A program made the translations under genes and the position numbers. Below the pieces are notes generated by a model. It was not told the origin of the DNA. It was given only the letters and a program-made list of their open reading frames with translations, and made no database searches. 64,000 bases of DNA from Bemisia tabaci. Taxonomy: Eukaryota; Arthropoda; Insecta; Hemiptera; Aleyrodidae. Below are positions 24,509-35,572 of this stretch, one piece after another (position 1 is the first letter of the stretch; each line of letters begins with the position of its first letter). The DNA is taken from the NCBI RefSeq assembly GCF_918797505.1, contig NC_092794.1:70717345-70781344 (forward strand), in the 5' to 3' direction.

Positions 24509-25786
24509 CTTCGCGAAGGCGACTTGATCTAGGCAGATATTTTCGAATTTACCGCAAAGAATGAATCTCTCTTACAAGAGGAAAAGATGCTTACTCATGT
24601 CGGGCAGAAACTCTCTTGATTCGAGAGCTAATCTCTCGTCGAGGCATGAGAATTGGTACGCTTGGAGGCCAACTTCCGATAGAGAGAACTTGCGCGGTTC
24701 TAAGGGAGGAAAATCGTTTTTTCACGGGATAACAAAGAATTTCCGCCGATGCCAAAGCCCCGAAGGGCCTCATTTACGATAGGATTTCGACGAGATCATT
24801 ACTTCAGCCGGCGAGAAACACCGTGCAAAAAAGGGAGAAGGGGGAAGTTATTCGACATGGCAGGGAATTTCGAAACAGAAGGAAAGGGCAAAACACTGCA
24901 GATACCCGGAGAAAGGTAATCTCTGGATGTCAAGAGTTATTATTTCGGTATCGAAGAGAAAGGCCAGGAAGAAAAGGGTCGGTGAGGGATGGATCGGAGG
25001 GGTCGGGGGAGTGTATAAAATCCGCAAAAACGCCCGATTTCGGAATCTAGGTAACATAACAGTAAAAAGATTGGATTATCAGAAAAAAAGGAAGAAATCT
25101 ACCCTTCTTCACGCGAAACGGAAAAAAAAGGATCTCGAGTCGGGGTTGATTAGTATCACCCCGTACGTGTACATGAGGAAAAAAAAGGGAGGAAGAAGAA
25201 TGAAGGTCAACTGGATCATAAGACACGGGGTGAGAGGCGGAGGGCACCCTGCTTCGGAACCAGAGGGTGAGCGGGCTCCTTGGGCCAGGGTGGGAAGGGG
25301 GGGGAGGCATTTCTTTTTTACCTGTTCCTCCACAAAGGCCAGAGACTTTCTCCGGGGCCTAGCAGCCACGGTGACCTACTTTCCCACGAACCTCCCTTCT
25401 GGTCCTGAATCGACAATCACAGTAAACTAGCTGAAGAAGCATTACGGGGCACAAACAAACTGCATCTGGCCTCACTTTTGTTTTTTCGGTCCTCGGGTTG
25501 GAAGGTGACAATTGAGGCCTGACCTATATAGGATCCTATCCTCTTTGCATCATCTACATGTAACTGTTTTTCGGTGTTTAATAAAAGCTGTTAGATCAGT
25601 GCCCCGGAGGCTACTTGGGAACGCCTCGTCTCTCTCGTTTGAAAGGAAGTTAACACCTCGCTTCTCTCGCTTCCATCTCGTACTTTTCGTTTGTTTGGGG
25701 GTCTGTTCGGAGTTTACCGAATGGGTTGAAATGAAACCATTATTACTGGAAAAACTATGCCGGTGGCTCCGAGTCTCACCTGAATC
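24509..25786. other. purine-rich stretch, no gene
   Basis: 24800-25330 is strongly purine-biased on the plus strand (gaaaaagg, gggaggaag), which lengthens chance ORFs. No motif recognised. Confidence 0.35.
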
Positions 25787-25908
25787 GGACGTATTCCTGC
25801 CAAACGGAACTATGTGCATGAAGACATGAGCCCTGAGGCCCATAAGAATATAAGCATAACAGGGCTCACGTCATAATGCACATAGTTCTGTTTGGAAGAA
25901 ATACGTCC
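25787..25908. mobile_element. family E palindromic MITE, 122 bp
   Basis: GGACGTATTCCTGCCAAACG ... reverse complement at the right. Arms fold into a long hairpin (atgagccctg / cagggctcac). Flanks AATC/AATT. Confidence 0.9.
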
Positions 25909-26019
25909 AATTGGGTGCCTTTTCGGGGTACTGACTGCGTCGTCGTTCACCAAGTATCAATACGTTCCTAGGGTTAGGTGAGGAGTGCAACTGAGCATCC
26001 TATGCGGTCCAGGATAAAG

Positions 26020-26267
26020 CTGCTTTGCTAAGGAAAAACGCCGTATGAACCTTGAGGCGTTGCCAAATTTATTTTGGTAAATCAATAATTTATGGGAAAA
26101 TTTGTAAACATTTTTATTCCAATTTTCGGATAATTTTGTTCGCAATTTCATATTAAGCTCCTGAACATTTCGAGGAAAATTATTCAGATCCTCAAAAACA
26201 AACATTTTAATGACGGAAATTTGGAAACTCTCGAATGCTCATACGGCGTTATTCCTTGGCACAGCAG
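26020..26267. mobile_element. family A MITE with perfect AAAG duplication
   Basis: CTGCTTTGCTAAGG ... CCTTGGCACAGCAG, 248 bp, flanked by AAAG at 26016-26019 and 26268-26271. Helps define the family's 4-bp target duplication. Confidence 0.88.
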
Positions 26268-26271
26268 AAAG

Positions 26272-26600
26272 GTCCTGCAGAAGTGCAAGAATGTCAAAAT
26301 AACTTCCTCCGAAATGACCTTAAGAGTCTAGCGCTTCGGTTCAGAATAGATTGAGGGTGCAATACTTCAGGGATCCCTCAGAAAAGTGTTCCTCGTTAGT
26401 TTCAGGCATTCAATTGGAATCTTGAGATACTAGCCATATGCAGTAAAACTCGTCTCGGAATAATTTTAAAAAATAGTGAGCATTAACGCCCATTTTCCGT
26501 TTTGACAGAGACCGATTATTTTTTGCAAAATTTTAGGACCTCCGATTGATTTTTCTCGAAATAGTGATACTGTACTCTTTTATCCGTGATACCCTTCAGT

Positions 26601-26639
<39 letters not shown>

Positions 26640-27241
26640 TATTTATAAAAGAATCATTTTCGAAGAGGGAAAGCGTGCGATTAGAAAATAAATTGTTTAG
26701 CTCTAAGTAAGGGTTAGTGTTTTACTGTAGCAACAACGTGATGGCGGAAACTTAAACATTTTTGTGTCTGGAAGAAAGAAAAATTCGAAAGGGAACGGTA
26801 AGTCGCAAGATGGTCAGTGAAGACTTGGTTCAATTGATCACGCGCTAAAACCGGCTGAAAAGCCATAAAACATCGGCATGCGTATATTCGTGATTTTTCA
26901 GGGAAACACTCGGCTGCACTGAATATTTAGTTGCTGAAAATAATGAAGGCTTTACATGCACCATTAAATAACAAGGGAAACAACATGCATGTTCGTGCAC
27001 TCAAACTTTCATCCGTGTGTCTCCATGGTCTGCCCTTGGAGACTGACTGGAGCCCCCAAAAGGTCGAATAAAAGTTCTTTTCCGACAACGGCCATGCGGG
27101 TACGCATGTACTTAATGTATTACAAAAAGAAAAAAATCAAGCATAAGTAAGTGATAAGTTAAAAAAAAAGAAAAGAAAAATCGACTTAAATCTCCATGAG
27201 AATCAGTTTATAGGTTTAAAAGTTAGAGATGGAATCATGTG
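26272..27241. other. presumed start of intron 1, no exon found
   Basis: Downstream of the splice donor on the minus strand. AT-rich, holds the A31 run, and has no convincing acceptor plus open frame. Confidence 0.3.
26606..26636. repeat. 31-base A homopolymer
   Basis: Unbroken A run after acccttcagttcttt. No retroposon body or target duplication identified around it. Confidence 0.95.
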
Positions 27242-27247
27242 ACTCAC

Positions 27248-27503
27248 AGTATCTTTTCATCAAAGATTTCTTGTAAGCTTTGCAGTTTGGTCCTTGTCCA
27301 TTGTCGGAGAATTCCTCGGAGTCGTCCGTAGAATAATCAACTTTGTTGCACTTTGAATTTGATGTACTAAGGTCTAATGGCAAATTATCCTCACTTTTGT
27401 TAAGGGGGTAGTCCCACTTATCATCGGCACTAATTTCACAAATAGGTTCGAGTTTCATTTTGAGCGACACGTCCGAATCTTTTGAGATCGTTTTGGATTC
27501 CAT
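27248..27503 (-). CDS. first coding exon, putative transcriptional repressor
   Basis: Seen: an ATG in good context (cgcaATGG) opens 85 full codons plus one base. The exon ends exactly at a consensus splice donor (ACT then GTGAGT, intron starting at 27247). Read through, the frame runs only 10 more residues to a stop. The peptide is rich in Ser, Asp and Lys, is probably disordered, and has no signal peptide or membrane span. Residues 16-20 are MKLEP, fitting the SUMO-acceptor pattern hydrophobic-K-x-E. Residues 42-46 are PLDLS, matching the PxDLS motif that binds the co-repressor CtBP (known from Knirps, Kruppel, Snail and Giant). The C-terminal end is basic (KAYKKSLMKRY). Inference: N-terminus of a sequence-specific repressor. 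The KAY segment faintly recalls Giant-type bZIP proteins, but no DNA-binding domain is visible and I do not assign a family. An in-frame ATG farther upstream (27566) is less likely as the start because it encodes a hydrophobic stretch from T-rich leader sequence. Confidence 0.5.
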
Positions 27504-27575
27504 TGCGAATTCGAGAACAAAATATACAACTTTAAAAAAGAGTAAAAGTAACAATATTCGAATCAACTATCTAAA

Positions 27576-27590
27576 TCACTGCACATCCAT
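27576..27590 (-). promoter_or_regulatory. uORF of 4 codons
   Basis: ATG GAT GTG CAG TGA (MDVQ) in context caaATGG. An overlapping alternative ATG two bases inside starts MCSDLDS. Third upstream ORF ahead of the main start. Confidence 0.18.
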
Positions 27591-27631
27591 TTGGGGGTAA
27601 TCCAACACAAAACCAACTTCGCGCAAATCAA

Positions 27632-27709
27632 CTATTTGATAACTTTCGCGACAGTGCATTTGTTATTATTTTGTTTGCAAGAATCAAAACAAAGATCTTT
27701 GAATTTCAT
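27632..27709 (-). promoter_or_regulatory. uORF of 25 codons
   Basis: Second upstream ORF in the inferred leader, beginning MKFKDLCF, ending TAG before the main start. Its start context (ttatATGA) is weaker than that of the 6-codon uORF. Relevant only if the leader is exonic here. Confidence 0.2.
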
Positions 27710-27796
27710 AATTACAACTAAAAACACGGGGGAGAGATCAGAGAGATATTGTTCCGGTAATCGGAGGCAAACCGTAAGAATCGGCGAAGAACACAC

Positions 27797-27817
27797 TTAA
27801 TCACAAAAGTAATCCAT
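27797..27817 (-). promoter_or_regulatory. uORF of 6 codons in strong start context
   Basis: CACCATGG context, peptide MDYFCD then TAA. It is the first ATG downstream of the Initiator, so if the leader is unspliced, scanning ribosomes would meet it before the main start. It could dampen translation of the downstream exon. Confidence 0.3.
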
Positions 27818-28120
27818 GGTGTTGTCAACTTGGAAAAACGGCGAAATTCCTTGGGGAAGAGCACTTGCGTCTAACCTCGAACGAGGAAAATCACAAAGGC
27901 GGCACGAGGGCGAGAAAATCTGCGAAGTAATCTGGAAAAACGAGAGCTACACGTTGGGAAACCAATGAAAAGCGGTGGTCACTAAAGGATCCGAGAGCCT
28001 TTGAAAACTGCGCGAATTCGAAATCACCGGCAAATAAACAAAATGCAACACGTCGAGTCCGCCGATGAGAAGACAGCACTGCGTCCCGCCGAGCACTTGA
28101 TATCTTCGCCAACGATCGCT

Positions 28121-28130
28121 CACTGACTGA
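28121..28130 (-). promoter_or_regulatory. tandem Initiator, candidate transcription start
   Basis: The minus strand reads TCAGTCAGTG: two overlapping matches to the arthropod Initiator TCAGTY/TCAKTY. No TATA box is seen about 30 bases upstream (tttaaccg there). GC-rich DNA lies just upstream and a long leader with the coding exon downstream. The placement fits a TATA-less promoter. Confidence 0.4.
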
Positions 28131-28480
28131 ACAACGCTGGCCCAGTGACACATCGCCTTACTTCGGTTAAACTCGGGTGTTCCCGCGCTCGCGTCTTCCT
28201 TTCCCGACCGCCGCGTTTCGTTCCCGCCTCAACCCGACCATCATTCCATCACAAACCCGCAGTTCCTCTTGCACTTTTACTATCTCCATCTAGTAACTTG
28301 CTCGCCAATGTTTTCACTTTTCAAATTTTTCCCCCCTTGCGCTAGAAATCTCCGGCATTTTAATCGCTCCGCGCGCCGCGCCGCCCGGCGCCTCGCGGCT
28401 CTATGCCGTTGACCAAGTCAACTTCACTTTCGTCCTCGCTTTGCACCGGCCTCCTTTGGCCTTTACCACATTATTATCGT
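28131..28480 (-). promoter_or_regulatory. GC/CpG-rich promoter-proximal region
   Basis: Upstream of the Initiator on the minus strand. It contains a CpG-dense block at 28365-28400 (cgcgccgcgccgcccggcg) inside otherwise AT-rich DNA. No recognisable repeats. Assigned as promoter-proximal by position only. Confidence 0.3.
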
Positions 28481-31400
28481 CTAAATATATACCAATAATA
28501 ATGTAAACCAACTAAGGTGCCTTACGGAAGATAAACTCGGCATTTGAATAATGCGCGGAGCGTAAAACAATGCAGCAATATTCGAAGTTAGGTTCGAACC
28601 CAACATACAACTATTTGAACTCCGCGGTGGGCCGGGTTGCATACGCTCAATTTTGCAGGCGAAATGTGAGATCTGCCCGCGGCTCTTGCGGTAGAGCACA
28701 GATGCAATTAGTGTTTAAGTGGACAATTTATATTTCTGTTTTATTTTTTGGGTATATTAACATGCTTGGCTGGTCATGTAATTGATTTAAAAAGTCTAAC
28801 GTTTTTTTATATTTATCCATTTAAGTTTGTACAACAAACTCTACTTACTGATAATAAGTATACTTTTAATTCAGCATGGACTAAGGATTGCTGGAATTAC
28901 ACCTCATGCTCTCTTCCTTCACGTAATTGGCTTCATTTAAATTACGGAAAAGAAAAGTACGGTAGTGAATCTTAATCCATCAATTGATTCACAGTTTTCA
29001 TCTGAATTTCACATTCGGATTGCAAGTTTGCATTTGCTGTTCAATGTTATCAGTTTACGGATCAGGTGATTTTACAGTTTCAGGAGATCATGAAAACTAA
29101 AACTCTAATTATCGTGGGTGCGATTAACTATTTTAGGTTCAAAAAAGAAAAATACGTTTAACGTTCCTTGGCGCCGTCCACAATGCAGGAGAGAAATCCT
29201 GAATTTAGTCGTAGACCTTCATATACTAACAATACTGTTTTATTTTACAGCGTAGATCTAGCCCTACTGCATTAGGTATACCTACACTGTAATTTCCATC
29301 GAAAACAAAAACCAGGAGTTCTAAATTTACGAATTGTAACTCACGTGTCATTCCGAGCACATATATCAGTGATACGTACGTAACGTATTGTAATTATTCA
29401 GATGACATGCTGATTTTGGAAGTTTAAAATTTTACCTGCAACAAAAAAAGACACGTCCACATAAGTCTAAATTTTATACAGTTAGGTAGTAATCATTGTT
29501 AAGGAACGAAGCTCACGCGCCAATCAGTGAAAATTCGTCATTTTAGCTCCCAACATGTCAATACCGACAACAATCTGTTCGTGAAATTTGGTGATTTATC
29601 GATTTGCAATCGACTCAGACTTCGCTTAATTATGCGTCGCAATTTTCAGATTTTTTCCTCGGATTGATGTAAATCAAGCACTTATCATGGAGACAATTAA
29701 ACGTAGTCATTGGGCGTATTTAGCGGGCAACGAAGACAGACTTTGCGGGCATTAAATTGAGTAATTTGAGACTGATCAGACAGCAATAAAGCATGCCTCA
29801 CTCCGTTGCAAATTTCCTAATTGCCGATCTCGGGCATCAATCTCTCATTTTCAGCATCTGTGATAATGCCAAATCGGCCGGCCCTACGAGGAAAAGTTTT
29901 AATACAGTTCCAATGACTTCAATTTATTGCATGGCCTGCTCACTGTAGCGGTCTGAAAATGCCTGAATTCAGATGAGCACAACAATGCACCGGAAAAATG
30001 CATACCTTGTATTTCATAAAAGATGAAAGCACCCACCAAAAATTTTAAGTTTCCCTTTCACCCTGCATAAATATCAAAGTCCTTGAACAATATTTACTTC
30101 CGATTGATGAAAGTATTTACCTTTAGAAATACATTTTTTATTTTTATTTCTGAATGATTGATGCTGCTTTTCATCTCTAATGTAATGACACAGTAGTTAG
30201 CATTTGAAAATCATTTTCAAAGGAAAGCTAGGTATTAAAATGGAGTATAATCCTGCAAAAAGGTGCACACACTAAAAATTGGTGCAATATTTTAGCACGA
30301 AGTTCGGATTTTTGTACCTAAAGGAGAAATCATGGCAATATTTCGTTTCTTTGTTTTATTTCCTTAAACGAGGTGATTATAAGTTTTTGAACGGAGCATC
30401 GGTCGAGCTCGCCAGGTATAAGTTTGCCACAATTCAGCTCAAATATTTTTGGCAGGGCGTTACGCAAGCCACAACCTCCACCATAGATTGTGATTGTCTG
30501 CTCTAAGGCTCACACAGTAGACATGAAACGCGAAGAAAAGATGTCCGTACAAAATCATTTTTAACTCCATCTGACGACCGAGCATAACCTGCCGGAATTC
30601 AACATGAGGGAAATTAAAAGCATGTTTAACCAGCGGAACGGTTTCTTGTCTTAGAATCCGCTCACACAGATCACGTTGCACGAAATGAAGATTCAGAACT
30701 ACTCCTATGTAACTTCACTGTTGAAATTCCTCATCACGAATACTAATCCGTCATCCTCCCGTATCGGATTTTGTAATAGCGCAGACACTTCAACCCGAGG
30801 CGCAATTTACAGTTTTCCTCCTGGAAAAAACGTATACAACACAAAACAAAAAAAGCAGTTATCGCCTACAATGTTTTTTTTTATTGTCTGAGTTGAGCAT
30901 GATTCGATTTTGAAACACACGCATACTGAGTGTGTTTAAAACGATGGAAGTGCAAGGGAGAGAAATTCACACGACCAAATTTTCGATTTCGTGAACCGAA
31001 TTTTACTTTCAGCCAGTTACCAGAATGTTGGTAACTCAGCTTCGCACGTTCGTTACTTTGACTCTGGCAAATGAAATTTTCGATAGTTGCAATGGCAAAA
31101 CCGTAGGTACACTTGTACACCGTTAAATAATCTGAACACACCTGTGCATTTTTTTAGATCGATATCCAGTGGTCTCCATCTGCGATCCACTGGAGATCTT
31201 ATACAGGGAATACTTAATGTGTTTTGAGCGTTTATTATTAATGAGCCCATCGTGTTCGCATATTAAGTGGTTGATGAACTCTTAAAAATGCGGTAAATGA
31301 GAGCTAAATGAATTGAACAATAATTCAAGGAATTCGTCGCAGTGGACAAATTAAAGCGAATTGGTCAACTTTAAAACCCGGAACAGACAGAGGTCCAAGA

Positions 31401-31835
31401 CAGACATGCAAGGACTCATTTGTCTGCTGATAACTATCTTATCAGTTTGTATAACTGTCGCCTCGGTAAACAACTTATCAGACTTTTACGATTTTGCAAT
31501 ATATGATTTATGAATGTTCTAAGTGACTCAAAGCTGTCATTTCGAGCGAAAATTGTCCTCGCAAAAAATAATTAAAAATATATCATCTCAGTATGATGAC
31601 TTTAGAATCATCTTTACGAGTGGAGATTAGGGCCTTAAATGCAGTTAAATGATCGAATTATGATTAGAAACATGTCTGCGTATCAGTTTTCGGTCAGACA
31701 TTATTCCACAGATAATTAGGTGCATGCACAAGTCCTCACCAAAAGTAAGAACGCCTTTCCTCCACGGGGATTTCTATATTTGTTCTATTCGACCATGAAG
31801 ACAACCTAACCTAACACGAGGGTATGTTTTTTAAC
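28481..31835. other. AT-rich, repeat-poor upstream region
   Basis: Three kilobases upstream of the candidate promoter without a recognised MITE, tRNA or ORF of note. Could hold enhancers; nothing specific seen. Confidence 0.3.
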
Positions 31836-31955
31836 TGTGTGCTACCCCACTACGGTAACTTGAGTCGCAGTACCACAATTAATTGGAAATGCTCATACAA
31901 TCCAAAAAATTTGGAAAGCACCACAATTTTAGGGGATAACCCCTGACACTCTTTT
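31836..31955 (+). repeat. dispersed repeat O
   Basis: Contains gtaccacaattaattggaaatg and caattttaggggataacccct, matching the reverse strand of 50727-50935. Shorter than that copy. Confidence 0.75.
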
Positions 31956-33508
31956 TCCGTGTGATATTTTTTTTTTATAGAAAGGCAATTTGGCAATGTT
32001 CCTACGACGGCATGGTATTGCTGGTGTCTCTATTTTTCCTAGAAAACTCACAAAATCACGGAAAATCCGCACTAGCGAGGTTCGGATTTCGAATTTTCTA
32101 GCGGCGAGATTATTGCGGCGTCTATATTCGCGCGAATCAACGCGAACTGGGTGCCTGTATCAACAATGCGGGAGGGTTGTCGGCTGTCAACGAATTCCCG
32201 ATTTCAGCAGGCATTTACATAGTCGGTGCGATGATTTTTTTCCGACACTCGACAGCTACGCGAGGAGTGGCGGTTGGACGCGCGGCGCGCGGCGGCGGCA
32301 GGTGGCGGTGACATCCGTCGCGCGGTCTGGACGGTGACAACCTCGCCAAGGTCAGCCAGGTCTTCAGCCCGCGCCGCGCGGAAAGCGGGAAGCCCAGGGC
32401 ACGGGGGCGTCCTCGGGTCCTGGTGTGAGTGACCAGTTTCGCGGGTAATTTGCACGGATTGCCGCGCGTTTTCCTGGACCCGAAGAGGCCTCCGACTCCA
32501 CCGAGGTGCCCGTGGGCGGCATGTGGGGCGGCAGGGCAGGGCCGGCCGTGCCCCCGTCCACCAGGAAATGATGCGAAGAATGAAGAAAGAAACAGCCTCC
32601 TCTCAGGCGTTTTTCGCGCCAGATTGGTAGATTGTAAAAATCCAGTTCGATGAATGCGTATTATATTGTGAGCCCGATCCTCGTTTTCGGGGCTCACCGC
32701 ACGGATGGTTGGTGCCCGTCGGGGTAACTGTTGGGATCCAAACTGTATCCCGCAGAACACTGAAAAGACCCCCTCATAATCAGTCACTAGGTGGGCGTTG
32801 CGTTGGGAAAAAGATGCGATGATGATTGATACCATTATTCCAACTCCTAAGAGCCCCTTTTGCCTACCCCGTTAGTTGAAGGCGAATTGGTCCCGCTCAG
32901 CTCCTCTCGCTGTCAGTCAGCTGGAGAGCGTTGCGATGGAATGATGATGCAATCAAACGGATACCACTATTCTAACTCCTGGGAGCCCTTTTTACCTACT
33001 CCGTTAAATGAAGGCGAACAGGACGGTCATACGGTCAAAGGCCAGCCTCGCACACAATCAGTGTTGACTGAAGAGCGTGGCTGGAGCTTCACTTTCATTT
33101 CGCGGAGTTCTATTTCTTATCCAATGAAGAATGAAGATATTTATTCAGGCAAAAGCATTTTTAGTCCAGAAGTCACTCTTCCTTGCCAAAACGGGTTCGG
33201 ATGTCAACTGTGCGTTTCCTACAACGCTTATCTTCCAGCCTACAAGTTAGAATTAAAATCTAGGGCAGCTTGATGACATTTTCGCAAACGCTCTCCAAGT
33301 GAAATTCACAAGCTAATCACGTGTAGGCGCGTTGGCAATAGTTGTGCGTGTGTACGTATCATAGTGGTAGAGGAAAGGGGGAGGGATATCGAGTGATCCA
33401 TGGTGGACCTTTCACACCGACGCGAAGCAACGGCATGTCGACGTCAGACATGGAACTTTAACTCCAGGTACACAAAGGGAGGAGACCCAAATTAACTCTA
33501 ACACAGGC
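31956..33508. other. GC-rich island, no gene
   Basis: 32260-32560 is CpG-rich and open in several overlapping frames (longest 206 codons, minus). The peptides are Arg/Pro/Gly-rich composition shadows. Confidence 0.35.
32802..33022 (+). repeat. two-unit tandem duplication, period about 131 bp
   Basis: gataccattattccaactcc..gttagttgaaggcgaattgg recurs as gataccactattctaactcc..gttaaatgaaggcgaacagg. An ORF crossing it (32860-33273) shows the duplication in its peptide but has no recognisable domain. Confidence 0.7.
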
Positions 33509-34310
33509 CAGGGCCGGATTTACCTAATTGCCGCCCATGGGCCGCCTGTATTTTGCCGCCCCCTTCTCATTCGTTTTATAACATCAATGTTTTGTTATCA
33601 ACATTTGTTTTGAAACATCAATAAAAACCATCAAGTGAACGTGCTAGCGGGAGAAGGATGCAGAAGACGCGTTAACTTGTGTTGGACACATTTTTTGGGA
33701 AAACCCTGTCAACACTACTAGCAAAAGTTAATTTCCGTAAACCTATCTCTGGGTGGACAAGGCCTTCCATTCATAAGAAATGAACAAAAATATTATGAAA
33801 GAATAAACATAAATGTGGAGTAATGATTTTAACTTCCGCCGCCGCGCCGCGCAAACCGCACCGTGTTTGGCGCAATGCGCGAAGTATTCACGCAGTCTTG
33901 TAGGCGCTATGCGTTTCACGCTGATCGCGCTGTGTTTGCCGCAATGCGTGAAGTATTCATGCATTCTTGTAGGCGCTATCCGTTTCACGCTGACCGCAAT
34001 GACCGCACTGTGTTTGATGCAATGCGTGAAGTATTCGTGCAGTCTTGTAGGCACTAATGTATGTTACATGCCGATCGCCGATGCCGATTTATTGGAGGCA
34101 TTCAGCAATGATTTGTTGCTTTTACAGTTTACAAAGACTAATATGAGCTTTACAGGCTAAATTTTTGTCCTAAACCCTATCGGATTTTCCTTGCTTGGCC
34201 ACCTTTTTGATTAAGAGGTACGAATCCTCTTTTCTGGTAAAAAAGACAACCTCGTCGTTATTTTACTATGAATACCTAGTCTCAGCTCCCATTTCCATGG
34301 GCGGTAAGGG
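33509..34310 (+). mobile_element. family I hAT-like element (CAGGGCCGG end)
   Basis: Starts CAGGGCCGGATTTACC then gccgcccatgggccgcc, a widespread arthropod hAT-type terminus. It continues with a shared roughly 300-bp block (actactagcaaaagtta) and a tandem array (33860-34057). A diverged right boundary (ccatgggcggtaag) lies near 34296. No transposase ORF. Confidence 0.65.
33860..34057 (+). repeat. tandem repeat array, about 2.7 units of 68-77 bp
   Basis: Units of gcaatgcgtgaagtattc..cttgtaggcgctat..cgtttcacgctga. The reverse strand gives an open frame with repeated HEYFTHC-type peptides, probably a by-product of the repeat. The same units recur inverted at 59685-59845. Confidence 0.85.
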
Positions 34311-34480
34311 TGTTTTCTAGCCTCGCCTTTCTGTAACTGTAAATGTACCCCGTAGTGTAGTGCGAATAATCAAAAACATTTTTTCGTGGGAATTACGAAA
34401 ACTTCTAAAAAATGAACATCATTTTACGCTTTTTAATATTAAAATAAATATTCACATAATCGCGTTCTCAATTATAAATG

Positions 34481-34680
34481 CACTGAAAAAAGTCTCTTGG
34501 ATCAGTTGTCCAAACTCTTCAAAAATTTGACAAGGAAAAATATTATCGACTCAATCGGATTTTTGTTTGAATCGAGATCCTAGACCCCAATTTTAAGCAA
34601 ATTTCAATTTGATTCGAGCAAAAATACGATTGAATCAAGAGTATTTCCTCTTGGCAAATTTTTTAAGAGTCTGCAGGACT
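34481..34680. mobile_element. family K copy, right end decayed
   Basis: CACTGAAAAAAGTCTCTTGG, then tccaaactcttcaaaaattt with a mirrored arm (aaattttttaagagtctgca). The final TTTTTCAGTG is missing. Confidence 0.7.
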
Positions 34681-34826
34681 CATTTGCAGGTAAAGATAGA
34701 AGACACAACTATGATGAGTGGATTTCATGGTTCTGAAAATCTTTTCACTCTCTGTTTCTCGGCTTGAATCTCTACGGAAATACGGGATTCCAGGGCGGGA
34801 AGTAGGAATTTTGTTCACTTCGTATT

Positions 34827-35079
34827 CCGCCGTGCCAAGGAAGAACGCCGTATGAACATTCAAGAGTTGCCAAATTTCCTTCAATAAACTGTTTATTTTC
34901 GAGGAAAGTCAAGAATATTTTTTCTTGAAAGTTTCAGGAACTTTAGGTGAAATTGCAAACAACATTATCTGAAAAATTGGAAGAAAAAAATTCATAAGTT
35001 TACCAGGAAAATCGTGTGCTGTAAACGGAAATTTGGCAACGCCTGAAGGTTCATACGGCGTTTTTCGTTAGCGCGGCAG
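34827..35079. mobile_element. family A MITE with perfect TATT duplication
   Basis: CCGCCGTGCCAAGG ... CGTTAGCGCGGCAG, 253 bp, flanked by TATT at 34823-34826 and 35080-35083. Confidence 0.88.
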
Positions 35080-35572
35080 TATTGGCGGAGGGTTCGCACG
35101 GCGAATTGGCAACGGACGAGCGCGCGTCGGACGAAGGCGGTGTCCTAGTTTTTTTTACAACTGGGCCATATTAAAATGTCTATTCATTTGTTTCTCGAGC
35201 GTTCATTCGCGGCTACTCCGCTGCAGCCTTGCCAAGTCGGGCGAGTAAACAGCCCAACTCCCGGCTGGACCGCGGATTCGCACGCACGGTTTGGCGGGCC
35301 CGCTGAGTTTATTCATTATTCACCGCGCTGGCTGCCACGCGCGACGTGCGGTGCGGCCCGCGCGGCGCAGCCCCCGACCCTCCCTCCGAGCCGACGCGGG
35401 TAAATAAAGCGTTTTAATTTTGAGGGCCCAAGAGCCCCGCCGTCTCACTAGCGACTCGTTTGCTCAAATCGTTGCTCCTTTGGCGTAGGGGCGTATCTCT
35501 ATATCTCTATTTACGCATGAGCCATGGAAAACATTCAGTTAGATGGACAACAGGCCTCGAAATACGCTCTTA
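35080..35572. other. GC-rich island, no gene
   Basis: 35180-35400 is CpG-rich. Bounded by a family A copy and a family B copy. No coding signal. Confidence 0.35.

Larger units (their letters stand above)
27504..28128 (-). other. inferred 5' leader of the 27248-27503 exon
   Basis: About 625 bases lie between the doubled Initiator and the start codon. The first roughly 310 bases contain no ATG, and then three short upstream ORFs appear. A T-rich tract ending in AG (minus strand, AG at 27530-27531) could be a splice acceptor. If so, the coding exon begins near 27529 and part of this stretch is intron. No MITE copy is recognisable here. Inferred from position and composition only. Confidence 0.3.

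Noticed and set aside
28588..28606. B-box-like GGTTCGAACC
   Set aside because: The flanking T-arm bases do not pair and no A box lies at the right distance upstream.
32215..32835. 206-codon minus-strand ORF
   Set aside because: Same pattern: GC island, several overlapping frames, Arg/Pro-rich peptide without motif.
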